Shown here: piece after piece, positions 8,833 through 17,500 of the stretch
Position numbering within the stretch: the stretch's first letter is position 1
Layout of the letters: each line of letters starts with the position of its first letter
Virus record (IMG/VR): IMGVR_UViG_3300042383_001130
Location: 1-21,912 of that record
From: a virus
Strand: one strand, 5' to 3'
DNA length: 21,912 nucleotides
Notes under the pieces: model-generated
Databases searched by the model: none
Told to the model about the DNA's origin: nothing
What the model saw: only the letters and a program-made list of their open reading frames with translations
Made by a program: the position numbers and the translations under genes

Positions 8833-9218
8833 CAGCATATACATATGGAGTTTATGATCTATTTCATATAGGTCATGTAAATTTATTTAAAAGAATAAAA
8901 CAACAATGCAGTAAACTAATTGTTGGAGTTCATAATGATGAACAGGTTATGACTTATAAAAATAAACCTATCATTAATTACTATGATAGGTTAGAGATTA
9001 TTAAATCTTGTAGATATGTTGATGAAATTTATGAAAATGCAGATTTAGTAACTACTGATGATATATTAATAAAATTAAAAGCTGATTTCGTTTTCGCTGG
9101 AAACGAAAATCCAGAGTATCTTGAAAAATATTATCAAGTATCTTCTGGCAAATTGATTCTTTTAGATAGAACAGAAAACATTTCTACATCAAAAATTAAA
9201 AATTTATTAAAATTTTAA
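8829..9218 (+). CDS. Cytidylyltransferase, glycerol-3-phosphate (TagD/GCT)-type
   Basis: 129 aa, the size of the single-domain GCT/TagD family. The nucleotidyltransferase signature is complete: YGVYDLFHIGHVNLF with HIGH at 13-16, and RTENISTS at 114-121 (family RTxGISTS, with N instead of G). These enzymes make CDP-activated alcohols (CDP-glycerol, CDP-ribitol, or similar) or NDP-heptose precursors from CTP/ATP and a phosphate ester. In this setting it likely supplies an activated building block to the neighbouring glycan or phospho-alcohol decorating enzymes, possibly the LicD-like protein encoded convergently. Its stop overlaps the end of that convergent gene by 12 nt. Confidence 0.85.
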   Translation: MTAYTYGVYDLFHIGHVNLFKRIKQQCSKLIVGVHNDEQVMTYKNKPIINYYDRLEIIKSCRYVDEIYENADLVTTDDILIKLKADFVFAGNENPEYLEKYYQVSSGKLILLDRTENISTSKIKNLLKF

Positions 9219-9971
9219 ATGATCAATATCATTTTTTATCATAAATGAGATAAAATCCGAATAAAATATATTATCATTTTTAATAATAATTTCTGAATAA
9301 CAGTCGTCAAAAATATTTATTTTTGTACAATCTATATCTAAAACGCCTCTCTTTACTATTATCTTGCGGAAGAAATTTTTTAAATTTTCTACTTGCATAT
9401 CTATTTTATCATAGTTTTCTAAATCAGTATAGAAACAACACTCTTTCATGTGCGACGTATTTCCACTTTCTTTAGATCCGTATTGTATTTTTTCAACAGA
9501 GTAATCTCCATAAACAGTTTTTAAAAATAAATCTGGTCTATAGACAGTCGTAAAACTTTTATTTTCCAAAATAACTTCAGAAGATTTAAAAGTTTGAAAA
9601 TGAAATATTTTTTCATGTATAAAATTAAAATCCGCTAAATAATAATTTATATTTCTTTTTAAAAATAAATTTAAATCAATTCTTTTACTGCTATTAAAAT
9701 TAAAATATATCGATAAAACGGCAAGGTTCAAATGCCAAGAAAAAGGAGGAGAATTTGCAGATATTAAATCTAAAATACTATTTAAATTTTTATAATTTTC
9801 ATTAGCTATAATAGCAAAATCTATATCATCAGATTTAAAAACACCGTTGTCTCTAACCGCATTAATTAACGATCCTCCAATTAAATAACATTCTATGTTA
9901 TTTTCCCAAAACAAATTTTGCAAAAATTTTGCATAATTTATGTAATGATCTGTATGAAATTCTATATTCAT
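9207..9971 (-). CDS. LicD-like / nucleotidyltransferase-fold phosphotransferase
   Basis: 254 aa. The N-terminal segment FLQNLFWENNIECYLIGGSLINAVRD..FKSDDIDFAI has the nucleotidyltransferase pattern GGS (32-34) followed by DDID (D49, D51). That pattern is shared by LicD/fukutin-type phosphotransferases and pol-beta-like enzymes. LicD proteins transfer phosphocholine or related phospho-alcohols from CDP donors to surface glycans, which fits the CDP-forming enzyme encoded tail-to-tail. The rest (about 60-254) has no motif I can name, and the very C-terminal part appears AT-biased and variable. The alternative is a generic nucleotidyltransferase. It is the last gene of the minus-strand glycan block, separated by about 70 nt from the heptosyltransferase upstream of it. 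Confidence 0.65.
   Translation of the reverse strand: MNIEFHTDHYINYAKFLQNLFWENNIECYLIGGSLINAVRDNGVFKSDDIDFAIIANENYKNLNSILDLISANSPPFSWHLNLAVLSIYFNFNSSKRIDLNLFLKRNINYYLADFNFIHEKIFHFQTFKSSEVILENKSFTTVYRPDLFLKTVYGDYSVEKIQYGSKESGNTSHMKECCFYTDLENYDKIDMQVENLKNFFRKIIVKRGVLDIDCTKINIFDDCYSEIIIKNDNIFYSDFISFMIKNDIDHLKF
9217..9237 (+). terminator. Weak intrinsic terminator after the plus-strand pair
   Basis: AAATGAT and ATCATTT pair around a CAAT loop, and the right arm runs directly into further T's (9232-9237). The arm begins inside the stop codon of the cytidylyltransferase. The stem is short and AT-only, so termination would be modest. It lies within the coding 3' end of the convergent gene. Confidence 0.4.
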
Positions 9972-10042
9972 ATCGTTTATTAAATCCGCTTATTATTATT
10001 TTGTATAATAGCCAGTGTTATTCCAAAAACTTTGAGTTATGT

Positions 10043-10942
10043 CTACCTTTCTATTCCAACGTCTATTTCGTTCTTGCTTGTGTGTAAATCGTTTAGCAAT
10101 AAATCTATTTTTTCTTTTACCATTTCAAAAGATATTTCTTTTGAGCATTCAAAATCTTTATTTCTTGGACAATATTTCCAAGTTTTTGCTATATTTTTTT
10201 CATTATCTATTGAGCTATCATTCAAACAGCCATTACAAACATTTTTATTTATCACTCTATAATTATTTTCTTTGAATTCGTTATTCTCGCTTGTGCATCC
10301 AGATATCATGACAACTTTTTTATTTAAAGCCCAAGCTAACCAAGAAAGACCACTGCTTAAGCCGATAAAAAAAGCACAATTTTTTATTTGTTCTGTTCTG
10401 TATTCAATAGGATAATCTCCAGTTTCATTAATTGCTCCATTAGGAATTTTATTCCATTTTCCTTTTTCACCAAAAAGCTCATGTTTATCAATAGCATATA
10501 TATCATATCCTAAATTTTTAAGATAACTAACTACTTTTTTCCAACCATTATCGTTCCAATATTTCATTTGACTAGTTGAATGAACGCTTATACAAACATA
10601 TTTTTTCTTTTTATTAAATTTATATTTAGTAATTTCTTTCAAAAATGGTTTTATTTCTTGATATTCTAAATCTAAAGTTTCACAAATTATTTTTTGCATT
10701 GGTCCTTCTTGAAATTTAAAATATATATCTTTTATCGCGTCGAAACTATTTTCATAATCTTTGTTAACAAAAAAAACATTAGAATTGTTAGAGTGTAGAA
10801 TATTGTGCCAAATTGTTTTAACATAAACTAAACCTCCATATTTTTTTTGATAAAGGTCCGCATAAACCGAAAAAGCAATATTATCCCCTAAAGAATTAGA
10901 AATAAAATTTATTAATGTAGTTTTATTTTTCATACAGAACAT
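10043..10942 (-). CDS. GT9-type O-heptosyltransferase-like protein (autotransporter heptosyltransferase family), stand-alone copy
   Basis: 299 aa resembling the bacterial autotransporter heptosyltransferase (BAHT/TibC) family. It has SLGDNIAFS near the N-terminus (18-25), KYVCISVHSTSQMKYWNDNGW (114-134), INETGD (171-176), the donor-site segment FFIGLSSGLSWLAWALNKKV (191-210), and four cysteines C236, C239, C258, C266 in the pattern CNGC..WKYCP..FECS. In TibC-type enzymes four such cysteines bind an iron ion. It is clearly paralogous to residues about 385-660 of the protein encoded just upstream, so one arose by duplication. BAHT enzymes put heptose on Ser residues of adhesins; here the acceptor is unknown. 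The start could be M1 (10942, overlapping the upstream gene by 20 nt) or M4 (10933). Confidence 0.8.
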   Translation of the reverse strand: MFCMKNKTTLINFISNSLGDNIAFSVYADLYQKKYGGLVYVKTIWHNILHSNNSNVFFVNKDYENSFDAIKDIYFKFQEGPMQKIICETLDLEYQEIKPFLKEITKYKFNKKKKYVCISVHSTSQMKYWNDNGWKKVVSYLKNLGYDIYAIDKHELFGEKGKWNKIPNGAINETGDYPIEYRTEQIKNCAFFIGLSSGLSWLAWALNKKVVMISGCTSENNEFKENNYRVINKNVCNGCLNDSSIDNEKNIAKTWKYCPRNKDFECSKEISFEMVKEKIDLLLNDLHTSKNEIDVGIER

Positions 10943-13586
10943 TCCAAACGTATTCTAAAATTCTACCTGATACTTGAGAACTCAGACTTTGAGCATTTTT
11001 TGTGACTTTTAACTTTTCATCTATTTCAGTTATTAACAACCAATTTAAAAGACGAATATAAAAATCTTTAGTATAGATTAGAACTTTTTCTTTTTTAACT
11101 AAAAATTGAGCGCTACCCTTTCCATCTATTTTTTCAGGCATTAGAATCTCACCATTGAACAATTCAAACCATACGTCTTCGACCCATAGTTTATAACTTC
11201 TTTTATATGTACATCTTGATCCCAATCTATGATAAAAATGCTCTTCCTCACTTTCTACTTCATTTTTTAATAATGGGACTATATCGTTATTATTAAAATT
11301 AAAATATTTTTTCTGTAAGTCTAATTCTTTGATTAATAAATCTATATTTTTATCTTGATGCCAAGAGTTTCTATGAGCATGAATAAAAATCATGTTTTCT
11401 GGAAGATTATCATAGTTGTCAATTATATATTTTAAATAAGCGTAAGACTCGACGCCTTTATCATGATCTATATTTATTATTTTATCGGTATTATGTAAAG
11501 TTCTAGAATATATAACGTAATCAAACGAATCGTCTAAAAAATCTAACCAATTTAAATTTTCATTAAAGTGATGAGCTATTATTTTTGTATTCTTTTTCTC
11601 TTGAGAATCAGAAATACATGAATCAATTTTTTCTCTTACCATCTCAAACGTAATCTCTCGGGAACATTCAAAATTTTTATTTTTGGGACACCACAACCAA
11701 TTATCTCTTTCAAATGGTAACGACGAATCATTCCAACAACTATTACAAACGTTTTTATTATGAACTCTATATGGAGTATAAAATTCAGATTTAGGATCTG
11801 AAAACCCTGATATCATAATCACTGGTTTACCACATGCCCATGCTAACCAAGACAATCCAGAACCTAATCCAATAAAAAATTCACAATCGCGTAAATCATT
11901 CACTCTATCTTCTAAAGATATATCTCCCGTCTTATTAATAGCATTAGATGGAATGCTATTCATGTTATTAGGCGGTAATCCAAAACTTTCATAACGATCA
12001 ATGCATACTACATCATAATCTAATTTATTTAGATAATCTACTATTTGAATCCAACCATTTTTATTATTCCAGTATTTACATTGAAGAGTAGATTGCGTAG
12101 CTATGCAAACGTATTTTTTATTATATTTATTTCTTCTATTAAAGAATTTTATTTTACATTGTTCTTCGTTATAGGTTAAACCTAAAATTAAACAAGCGAT
12201 TTCTTGCAAATTTTTATCTCTCCAATCTAGATCTACAAAACAACCTATTTTAAAATCTATTTTTGAAAAAAAATCAAATTGTTTAGAATAATCATGAAAT
12301 TTTAATTCTGGATAGCTTTTTTCTAAAATTTCTTTGTATGGAGTAAAATAATTTACTTTTATATTTTTTTCTCTAGCGTATCTCGCTACAATTGGAGTCC
12401 AAGCTATAAAATCTCCTAAACTAGCAGATTCATTAGTTATATTAATTTCTTTTTTTTCAAATTCTTCTTTTAAATGTTGTGTTGCTATTTTTGCAGCCTT
12501 TTCCCAAGTAAAATCTTCTCTAATAATAAAACTATCTTTCAAAGCTTTCTCTTTATAAAAAGCGTAACTATTATAAACCTCTAACATTTTATCCTTAAGA
12601 TCGTTATAATCAGGACTATAATAACCAAACATAGGATTTTTTTTATCTAAAATTTCTCCATGAATTTTAACTGGTATACCCAATCCTTTTGCAAATTCTA
12701 ATTGACCCGAACAATCAGAATATATAGATGGAATACCACACGCTAAAGATTCTATAAGCGGCAAATTCCAACCTTCAGATTTTGAGCAAGATAAGTAAAC
12801 ATGACTACTTTGAATCATTTTTATGACCTCCTCTCTATGTTGAAAATCTATAATTTTAATATTCTTGCAATCAACGTTTATATTTTTAAGTCTTTCTGAT
12901 GTAGATTTAAAATCATCATCAGGGAAATTATTCGAACAAGATAGTAATAATTGTGTATTATCGTTATTCCCAAATAACTCCACATAAGCTTTTATTAATT
13001 CTTTTGTACTTTTTCTTGTTTCCCATTTTCCCAAAATTAAAAATGTAAATTTATCAAAAACATTTGTTTTGTCTGGGAATAAAATTTCAGGATCAATCCC
13101 TTCTGGAACAATTTTTACTTTTTCTTTTTGTATTCCCTGTTTAATCAAACAAATTTTTTGCCAATCAGTGGGAACCCACACTTGATCAGCGCATTTAAGT
13201 TTATTGAAAAATTCTTCTGAATACGTCGTTTTTTCCCAAACGTTATAAAATATTTTTTTCCCTAAATATTTATTATCGTAATATCTATGATGACAATCAA
13301 TTAAAACGATATCGTACTGATGATTAAAATTAGAAATTCCATTGTAAATAGGCACATCTATGTCACCTTGTTCTGAACCGCAAGTTTGTAAAGCTAATAT
13401 TTTTTTATCTAATTCGTCTACGGAATCACCATGAACTTCTTTAGAATTAATTCCCTGCCAATTAGAATCTATAGAAAAATTTCTTATTTTCACTTCGGCT
13501 TCTTTAGATAATGCTCTAAAAAAATTTTTAGAATGAACAGCATACCCAGTGTTTCCAATATAAGCACAATGCCCTAAAATTTTCAT
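10923..13586 (-). CDS. Three-domain fusion: GT4 glycosyltransferase - BAHT-like heptosyltransferase - DUF3431-like
   Basis: 887 aa, far longer than single glycosyltransferases. Residues 1-375 are a GT4 enzyme: N-terminal ILGHCAYIGNTGYAVHSKNF, FLILGKWETRKST (182-194) and SEGWNLPLIESLACGIPSI with the E-x7-E pair E271/E279. Residues about 385-660 are a BAHT/GT9 heptosyltransferase: SLGDFIAWTPIVARY (389-403), INKTGD (550-555), FFIGLGSGLSWLAWACGKPV (570-589) and the cysteines C614, C617, C633, C641. Residues about 665-885 resemble DUF3431: IIAHHFNENLNWLDFL, KGVESYAYLKYIIDNYDNLP and MIFIHAHRNSWHQD, a family often tied to glycosyltransferases. The protein could build a glycan in sequential steps on one polypeptide. 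The start overlaps the GT2 stop as ATGA. The reading frame is continuous, so the fusion is not a frameshift artefact. Confidence 0.85.
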   Translation of the reverse strand: MKILGHCAYIGNTGYAVHSKNFFRALSKEAEVKIRNFSIDSNWQGINSKEVHGDSVDELDKKILALQTCGSEQGDIDVPIYNGISNFNHQYDIVLIDCHHRYYDNKYLGKKIFYNVWEKTTYSEEFFNKLKCADQVWVPTDWQKICLIKQGIQKEKVKIVPEGIDPEILFPDKTNVFDKFTFLILGKWETRKSTKELIKAYVELFGNNDNTQLLLSCSNNFPDDDFKSTSERLKNINVDCKNIKIIDFQHREEVIKMIQSSHVYLSCSKSEGWNLPLIESLACGIPSIYSDCSGQLEFAKGLGIPVKIHGEILDKKNPMFGYYSPDYNDLKDKMLEVYNSYAFYKEKALKDSFIIREDFTWEKAAKIATQHLKEEFEKKEINITNESASLGDFIAWTPIVARYAREKNIKVNYFTPYKEILEKSYPELKFHDYSKQFDFFSKIDFKIGCFVDLDWRDKNLQEIACLILGLTYNEEQCKIKFFNRRNKYNKKYVCIATQSTLQCKYWNNKNGWIQIVDYLNKLDYDVVCIDRYESFGLPPNNMNSIPSNAINKTGDISLEDRVNDLRDCEFFIGLGSGLSWLAWACGKPVIMISGFSDPKSEFYTPYRVHNKNVCNSCWNDSSLPFERDNWLWCPKNKNFECSREITFEMVREKIDSCISDSQEKKNTKIIAHHFNENLNWLDFLDDSFDYVIYSRTLHNTDKIINIDHDKGVESYAYLKYIIDNYDNLPENMIFIHAHRNSWHQDKNIDLLIKELDLQKKYFNFNNNDIVPLLKNEVESEEEHFYHRLGSRCTYKRSYKLWVEDVWFELFNGEILMPEKIDGKGSAQFLVKKEKVLIYTKDFYIRLLNWLLITEIDEKLKVTKNAQSLSSQVSGRILEYVWNVLYEK

Positions 13587-14740
13587 ATCAGTATATAATT
13601 ATGTCTAAAATATTTAAAAAATCTATAAGAAAAACCGGCCAACTGGGTCTCAATTTTTGCAAAATTCTCGTTTAACGAATTATTTAATTGAACCTCATTA
13701 TCAAAATAATTTTCTTCTAGATAGTATAAAATAATTTGAGCTGAAGTGTTGATTTGTTTTATTTTTAATATCGTTTCTTTTATGGAATTCGAATTTAAAT
13801 AGTAATTACAAATTATTAAATAAAAATCAGCGTTCAAATCAAAATTAAAATTTATTTTACAATCAGAATATAAATTTCTAAGTTTATTTTTTTGATCTGG
13901 ATTTAAATTCTCTGATGTTATTGATATAGATTTATTATATAATACATTAATACCTAAAATAGATAAACCACAAGTTTCTTTATATATATCATTAAAAATA
14001 TATAACGGATCATAACAATTATCTTTTATTTTATCGTAAGCTAAATCAAAATTTCCATTAAAATTATCTTTAACTGTAGAATGAGACTCCGAATTATCTC
14101 TTAATTTCCAATCATATAAACATCTTGGTATATGCAACCATTTGCCAATACTATTCATATACATAACTCTGTATGAATCTTCAGCGCAAGCATCAAAATC
14201 ATTTATTTCAAAATTTAAATTTTGAACATTTTTAAAACACCTTAAATGCCCCAAAGCATTGTATGTGATATTTTTTAAATAATCTGTTTGGGGATGGAAT
14301 GTCGTAAGTTTTTTTAAAATTGTTTCATTATTTTTAACTAAAGACAAAGAATGCAAAGTATTATTTTGAGTTTTAATAAAATCACTAGTTATTAAAACAG
14401 CGTCTGGATATTTCTTAGCTAAATTGTTATAAACTTTCAAGAAGTTATGATCGAAACCATCGTCGCAATCTATTAAAACAATGTAATCAAATGAAGAATC
14501 AAAAAACTTATTTGGCTGCCAATACATTTCTTTTTTATGAGATTGTTCTATATATTTTACATTCTTAAGGTTCTTTACTTTCTCCAAAAGAATAGATTCT
14601 GTATTATCTCCGCTGAAGTCATCGGTTATTATCCATTCCCAATTATCATAATTGATTTTAGAAACTTCATTAAAGATAAAATCAATAAATTTTTCTGCTT
14701 TATAAAAAGAAGTGTATAAACCAAATTTTAAATTCTTCAT
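13583..14740 (-). CDS. Glycosyltransferase, GT2 family (GT-A fold)
   Basis: 385 aa from the preferred start at 14740 (MKNLKFGLYTSFYKAEKF). An in-frame ATG at 14803 would add 21 residues overlapping the upstream gene and not resembling the family. A purine-rich AAAAGGAAAC lies just before ATG at 14740, one of the few Shine-Dalgarno-like sites here. GT2 features: N-terminal YTSFYKAEKFIDFIF, the UDP-binding ITDDFSGDNTE (38-48) and the metal-binding DxD in VLIDCDDGFD (D91, D93). The C-terminal 130 residues (about 255-385) are a separate, unrecognised domain rich in Asn/Ile/Leu. It probably starts or extends a surface glycan with the adjacent enzymes. The stop overlaps the start of the fusion gene by 4 nt. 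Confidence 0.85.
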   Translation of the reverse strand: MKNLKFGLYTSFYKAEKFIDFIFNEVSKINYDNWEWIITDDFSGDNTESILLEKVKNLKNVKYIEQSHKKEMYWQPNKFFDSSFDYIVLIDCDDGFDHNFLKVYNNLAKKYPDAVLITSDFIKTQNNTLHSLSLVKNNETILKKLTTFHPQTDYLKNITYNALGHLRCFKNVQNLNFEINDFDACAEDSYRVMYMNSIGKWLHIPRCLYDWKLRDNSESHSTVKDNFNGNFDLAYDKIKDNCYDPLYIFNDIYKETCGLSILGINVLYNKSISITSENLNPDQKNKLRNLYSDCKINFNFDLNADFYLIICNYYLNSNSIKETILKIKQINTSAQIILYYLEENYFDNEVQLNNSLNENFAKIETQLAGFSYRFFKYFRHNYILI

Positions 14741-14751
14741 GTTTCCTTTTA

Positions 14752-15693
14752 TTATATAGCAAAATCTAAATATTCTATAACTTGATTCACAGAAGGCTGG
14801 CACTCAAATGTTTTTTTATTTTCTAGACAATTGATTAAAGGAGGAACGTAATTAATACTAGCCCACTCTTTTATAGAGTATCTTAAATTATTAGTGCAGT
14901 ATAAATCACAAGCGCCTTTTAAATATTTATATTTATAATTTTGACGACTATTTCTATAAGGAGCTACCAATCTTGGATCTTTTGCGCTTCCCAAATGTAA
15001 AATATTTACATCAGTTGTGCCAGCTAAATGCAAAGGTCCGGTATCGAATGAGATAAATAACTTAGAGTTATTTATAATATTCCAACATTGACTCATGTTA
15101 GTTTTATCTATTAAATTTAAACCATAAATATTTTCAAAATCATAAAAGTCTTTGTTTATTACATGAAATTCTTGCTCTATGGTTTTTTTACCTATCAGAA
15201 CTGTAAAAATATTTCTTTTCTTTAGGTAGTCTATTATTTTTTGCCAATTTTCTTTTGCCCATGTTCGATTAGGCCAATTTTTTGCAGTATGTAAAACAAT
15301 ATATGGAGATTTAATATTAAAATCATTTTTATAAGGCGAACTGAAAAATTCGCAATGCATTTCTTCAGGCATTAATGAAAAACCAAGATCCATAGCATGA
15401 ATCTGTCTAATATCGAAAGTATTAAATTTTCTTTCTATACCAAATTGATTTTGTTTACCAGGAAGGACGAATGATTCAAAAAACTCATAATCGCCAGATA
15501 AATTATTGATATTAAAATGATTTGAGTTTATTATTTTATCTATGTAAGGATTGTTTTGCAACACTTCGGGTGTATCATTTATTATATTTAATTTCGTATC
15601 GTATAATTTACTTAACTTTCTAATAACAGGGGTTGAACACAAAACGTCGCCTAAATTTGTACAATTTATTTTATAAAATATATTTTTATTCAT
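14752..15693 (-). CDS. Glycosyltransferase family 9 (ADP-heptose:LPS heptosyltransferase-like)
   Basis: 313 aa with the GT9 signature: CTNLGDVLCSTPVIRKLSKLY at the N-terminus (family GDxLxxTPxxRxL), VLHTAKNWPNRTWAKENWQKII in the middle, and FISFDTGPLHLAGTTDVNILHLGSAKD, the donor-binding D-x-GPxHLA motif. This type transfers heptose or a related sugar from an ADP/NDP donor to LPS core in bacteria. It is more canonical than the two BAHT-like copies downstream and lacks their four-cysteine cluster pattern. The stop is 11 nt upstream of the GT2 start, and the start overlaps the FkbM gene end by 4 nt. Confidence 0.85.
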   Translation of the reverse strand: MNKNIFYKINCTNLGDVLCSTPVIRKLSKLYDTKLNIINDTPEVLQNNPYIDKIINSNHFNINNLSGDYEFFESFVLPGKQNQFGIERKFNTFDIRQIHAMDLGFSLMPEEMHCEFFSSPYKNDFNIKSPYIVLHTAKNWPNRTWAKENWQKIIDYLKKRNIFTVLIGKKTIEQEFHVINKDFYDFENIYGLNLIDKTNMSQCWNIINNSKLFISFDTGPLHLAGTTDVNILHLGSAKDPRLVAPYRNSRQNYKYKYLKGACDLYCTNNLRYSIKEWASINYVPPLINCLENKKTFECQPSVNQVIEYLDFAI

Positions 15694-16685
15694 TTGATTT
15701 TCTGCGAATTATTTTTAGCGTAAATGATACCTAGCGTATCATTTAAATCGCCATGTTCAACAGTGAATTCATTTTCTTTTAAAAATTTAATTATCCCATG
15801 ATAAGGACCATGATATTCTAAAGCAATTTTATTAACTCTTTCTCTTAAAAAACTAGCGTTGTCTTCAATAAAAATATCATATTCGCCACCTTCACAGTCA
15901 ACTTTTAAGAAATCAATAAAATCTATATTATTTAATTTTACAAAGTCTAAAAAACTAAAAGTATTAACAGTTTCTTTTGAAAAAACATTTGGTTTTATAG
16001 AGTTGTTTCTTTCGTTTTTTAATAAAAAATTAGCCCCACTAAAAATATCTAATAACACTAAATCTTGAGTTTCTGTATTTTTTGATATAGCGCACTTATT
16101 TAAATGGACTTTTGAATTGCCATTAAAATTTTGTTGTAAAACCTCAAAACACTTCGAATTAGGTTCGCAAGAAAAGACGCGACTCGCTGCTTTTTCTAAA
16201 GCGTAATGAATAAATAGACCCACATTTGAACCAATATCTACCACTGTATCATTTTTTTCTATAAAAATTCCATATTTATTATAACTTTCGATAAAAAATA
16301 TTTCTTTAACAATAGATAAATCGATAGTTAAATTTTTGTTATAAAAATAATTCAACAAGCAAGGGACGTTTTTTAAGATATCGAAACAAGGGTTTTTTGA
16401 GAAACGAAATTCTTCTTTAAAAATAGTTTGACCGCCATCTTCAACAGAAAAATAAGCCCATTTTGAAAACGGTAAATTTGCCGTACTTATCCAATAACAT
16501 TGATTTTGAACAAGATTTAATGTTTCGCCATAAAGTCTAAAACCAAACAACGAATCGTCCAAACGTATATATAAATCTTTATTACATAAATTAGGGTTTG
16601 CGATAGAAAAAGTAAATTTTATTTCACTTTTCGTTTCGTAATATTCAACGTCGTGAACAATAAATTGCGGCTGATGTGTGATCAT
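15690..16685 (-). CDS. FkbM-family methyltransferase
   Basis: 331 aa from the preferred start at 16685 (MITHQPQFIVHDVEYY). An upstream in-frame ATG at 16727 lies inside the epimerase gene and would add 14 residues. The C-terminal half (about 135-325) is a FkbM-type SAM-dependent O-methyltransferase: NDTVVDIGSNVGLFIHYAL (motif I), FSCEPNSKCFEVLQQNF (acidic residue binding SAM ribose), and FLKVDCEGGEYDIF, the family hallmark. The N-terminal 120 residues look like a separate beta-rich domain (EIKFTFSIANPNLCNKDLYIRLDD..) of unknown function. It likely methylates a sugar hydroxyl of the glycan, for example capping it. It is 5 nt after the epimerase stop and overlaps the GT9 start by 4 nt. Confidence 0.85.
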   Translation of the reverse strand: MITHQPQFIVHDVEYYETKSEIKFTFSIANPNLCNKDLYIRLDDSLFGFRLYGETLNLVQNQCYWISTANLPFSKWAYFSVEDGGQTIFKEEFRFSKNPCFDILKNVPCLLNYFYNKNLTIDLSIVKEIFFIESYNKYGIFIEKNDTVVDIGSNVGLFIHYALEKAASRVFSCEPNSKCFEVLQQNFNGNSKVHLNKCAISKNTETQDLVLLDIFSGANFLLKNERNNSIKPNVFSKETVNTFSFLDFVKLNNIDFIDFLKVDCEGGEYDIFIEDNASFLRERVNKIALEYHGPYHGIIKFLKENEFTVEHGDLNDTLGIIYAKNNSQKIK

Positions 16686-16690
16686 TTTAT

Positions 16691-17500
16691 TTAAATATGG
16701 TTTTTGATTTTGCGAAGATCCGCACATGAGTGGCGTACCTCTTTCTTCGCTTCCTTGTATATTATATGGCTACCGAATTGTTTTGCAAGTGAGTTTATAG
16801 AAATAGAATTGCCGGTTCCTACATTAAATATCTCATTCTTTACTATAGTAATTATCAGTTTAGAAATATAGTTGCACACATCGTTAACACTGACGAAATC
16901 CCTAGTCTGTTCACCATCTCCATAAACGATCAGCGGCTCTTTTTTCTGAGCGGCGACATTAAATGCCGTTATGACTCCAGCATATTGCGGATTCTGTCCT
17001 TCACCATACACATTGAAGAAGCGAAATATTAAATAATCGATACCCCATTGTTGGCAATACATTTGTATGTATTTTTCGGAGGCTAACTTATCTAATCCGT
17101 ATGGACTGTTAGGTTCGGCGGCATCAGTTTCACTTACCGCGCCTTCTTTACTGCCATACACCGCTGCGCTAGAAGCGAAGACGAATTTCTTAATCTTATG
17201 AAGGTGGGCGGCTGATAATAATTTTATAGTACAGAACGTATTATTGCCAAAGCTATTTATTGGATCTTCAAATGATTTTGGCACACTCACCATACCAGCT
17301 AGATGAATGATAGTGTCTATATTATCGAAAAAGATATCGTTAACGTCGATATCTAGTATATCTATTATCTTTTGTTTGTCGGGTGGGAGTGCGGGGCTGC
17401 TAATTTTGTCCAGATTATAAATGTCATGCCCATCACTAGACAATTTTTTTATTAAATGGGTGCCAATAAAGCCGCTGCCACCAGTAATCAATATTCTCAT
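16691..17500 (-). CDS. NAD-dependent epimerase/dehydratase (extended SDR, GalE-like), C-terminally short
   Basis: 269 aa. Rossmann motif GGSGFIG (7-13), SSAAVYG (110-116), and the catalytic pair Y134/K138 in YGLDKLASEKYI, all intact. This is an extended SDR that interconverts or dehydrates NDP-sugars, supplying donors for the glycosyltransferases. It ends just after EVRHSCADLRKIKNHI, where relatives usually continue for some 35-50 residues (LGY-P-x-x-x-E-GL type tail), so the C-terminal substrate-binding tail is missing. The truncation coincides with the start of the FkbM gene 5 nt on. By eye the gene is less AT-rich than the glycosyltransferases downstream, suggesting a separate origin. The start overlaps the endonuclease VII stop by 4 nt. 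Confidence 0.85.
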   Translation of the reverse strand: MRILITGGSGFIGTHLIKKLSSDGHDIYNLDKISSPALPPDKQKIIDILDIDVNDIFFDNIDTIIHLAGMVSVPKSFEDPINSFGNNTFCTIKLLSAAHLHKIKKFVFASSAAVYGSKEGAVSETDAAEPNSPYGLDKLASEKYIQMYCQQWGIDYLIFRFFNVYGEGQNPQYAGVITAFNVAAQKKEPLIVYGDGEQTRDFVSVNDVCNYISKLIITIVKNEIFNVGTGNSISINSLAKQFGSHIIYKEAKKEVRHSCADLRKIKNHI

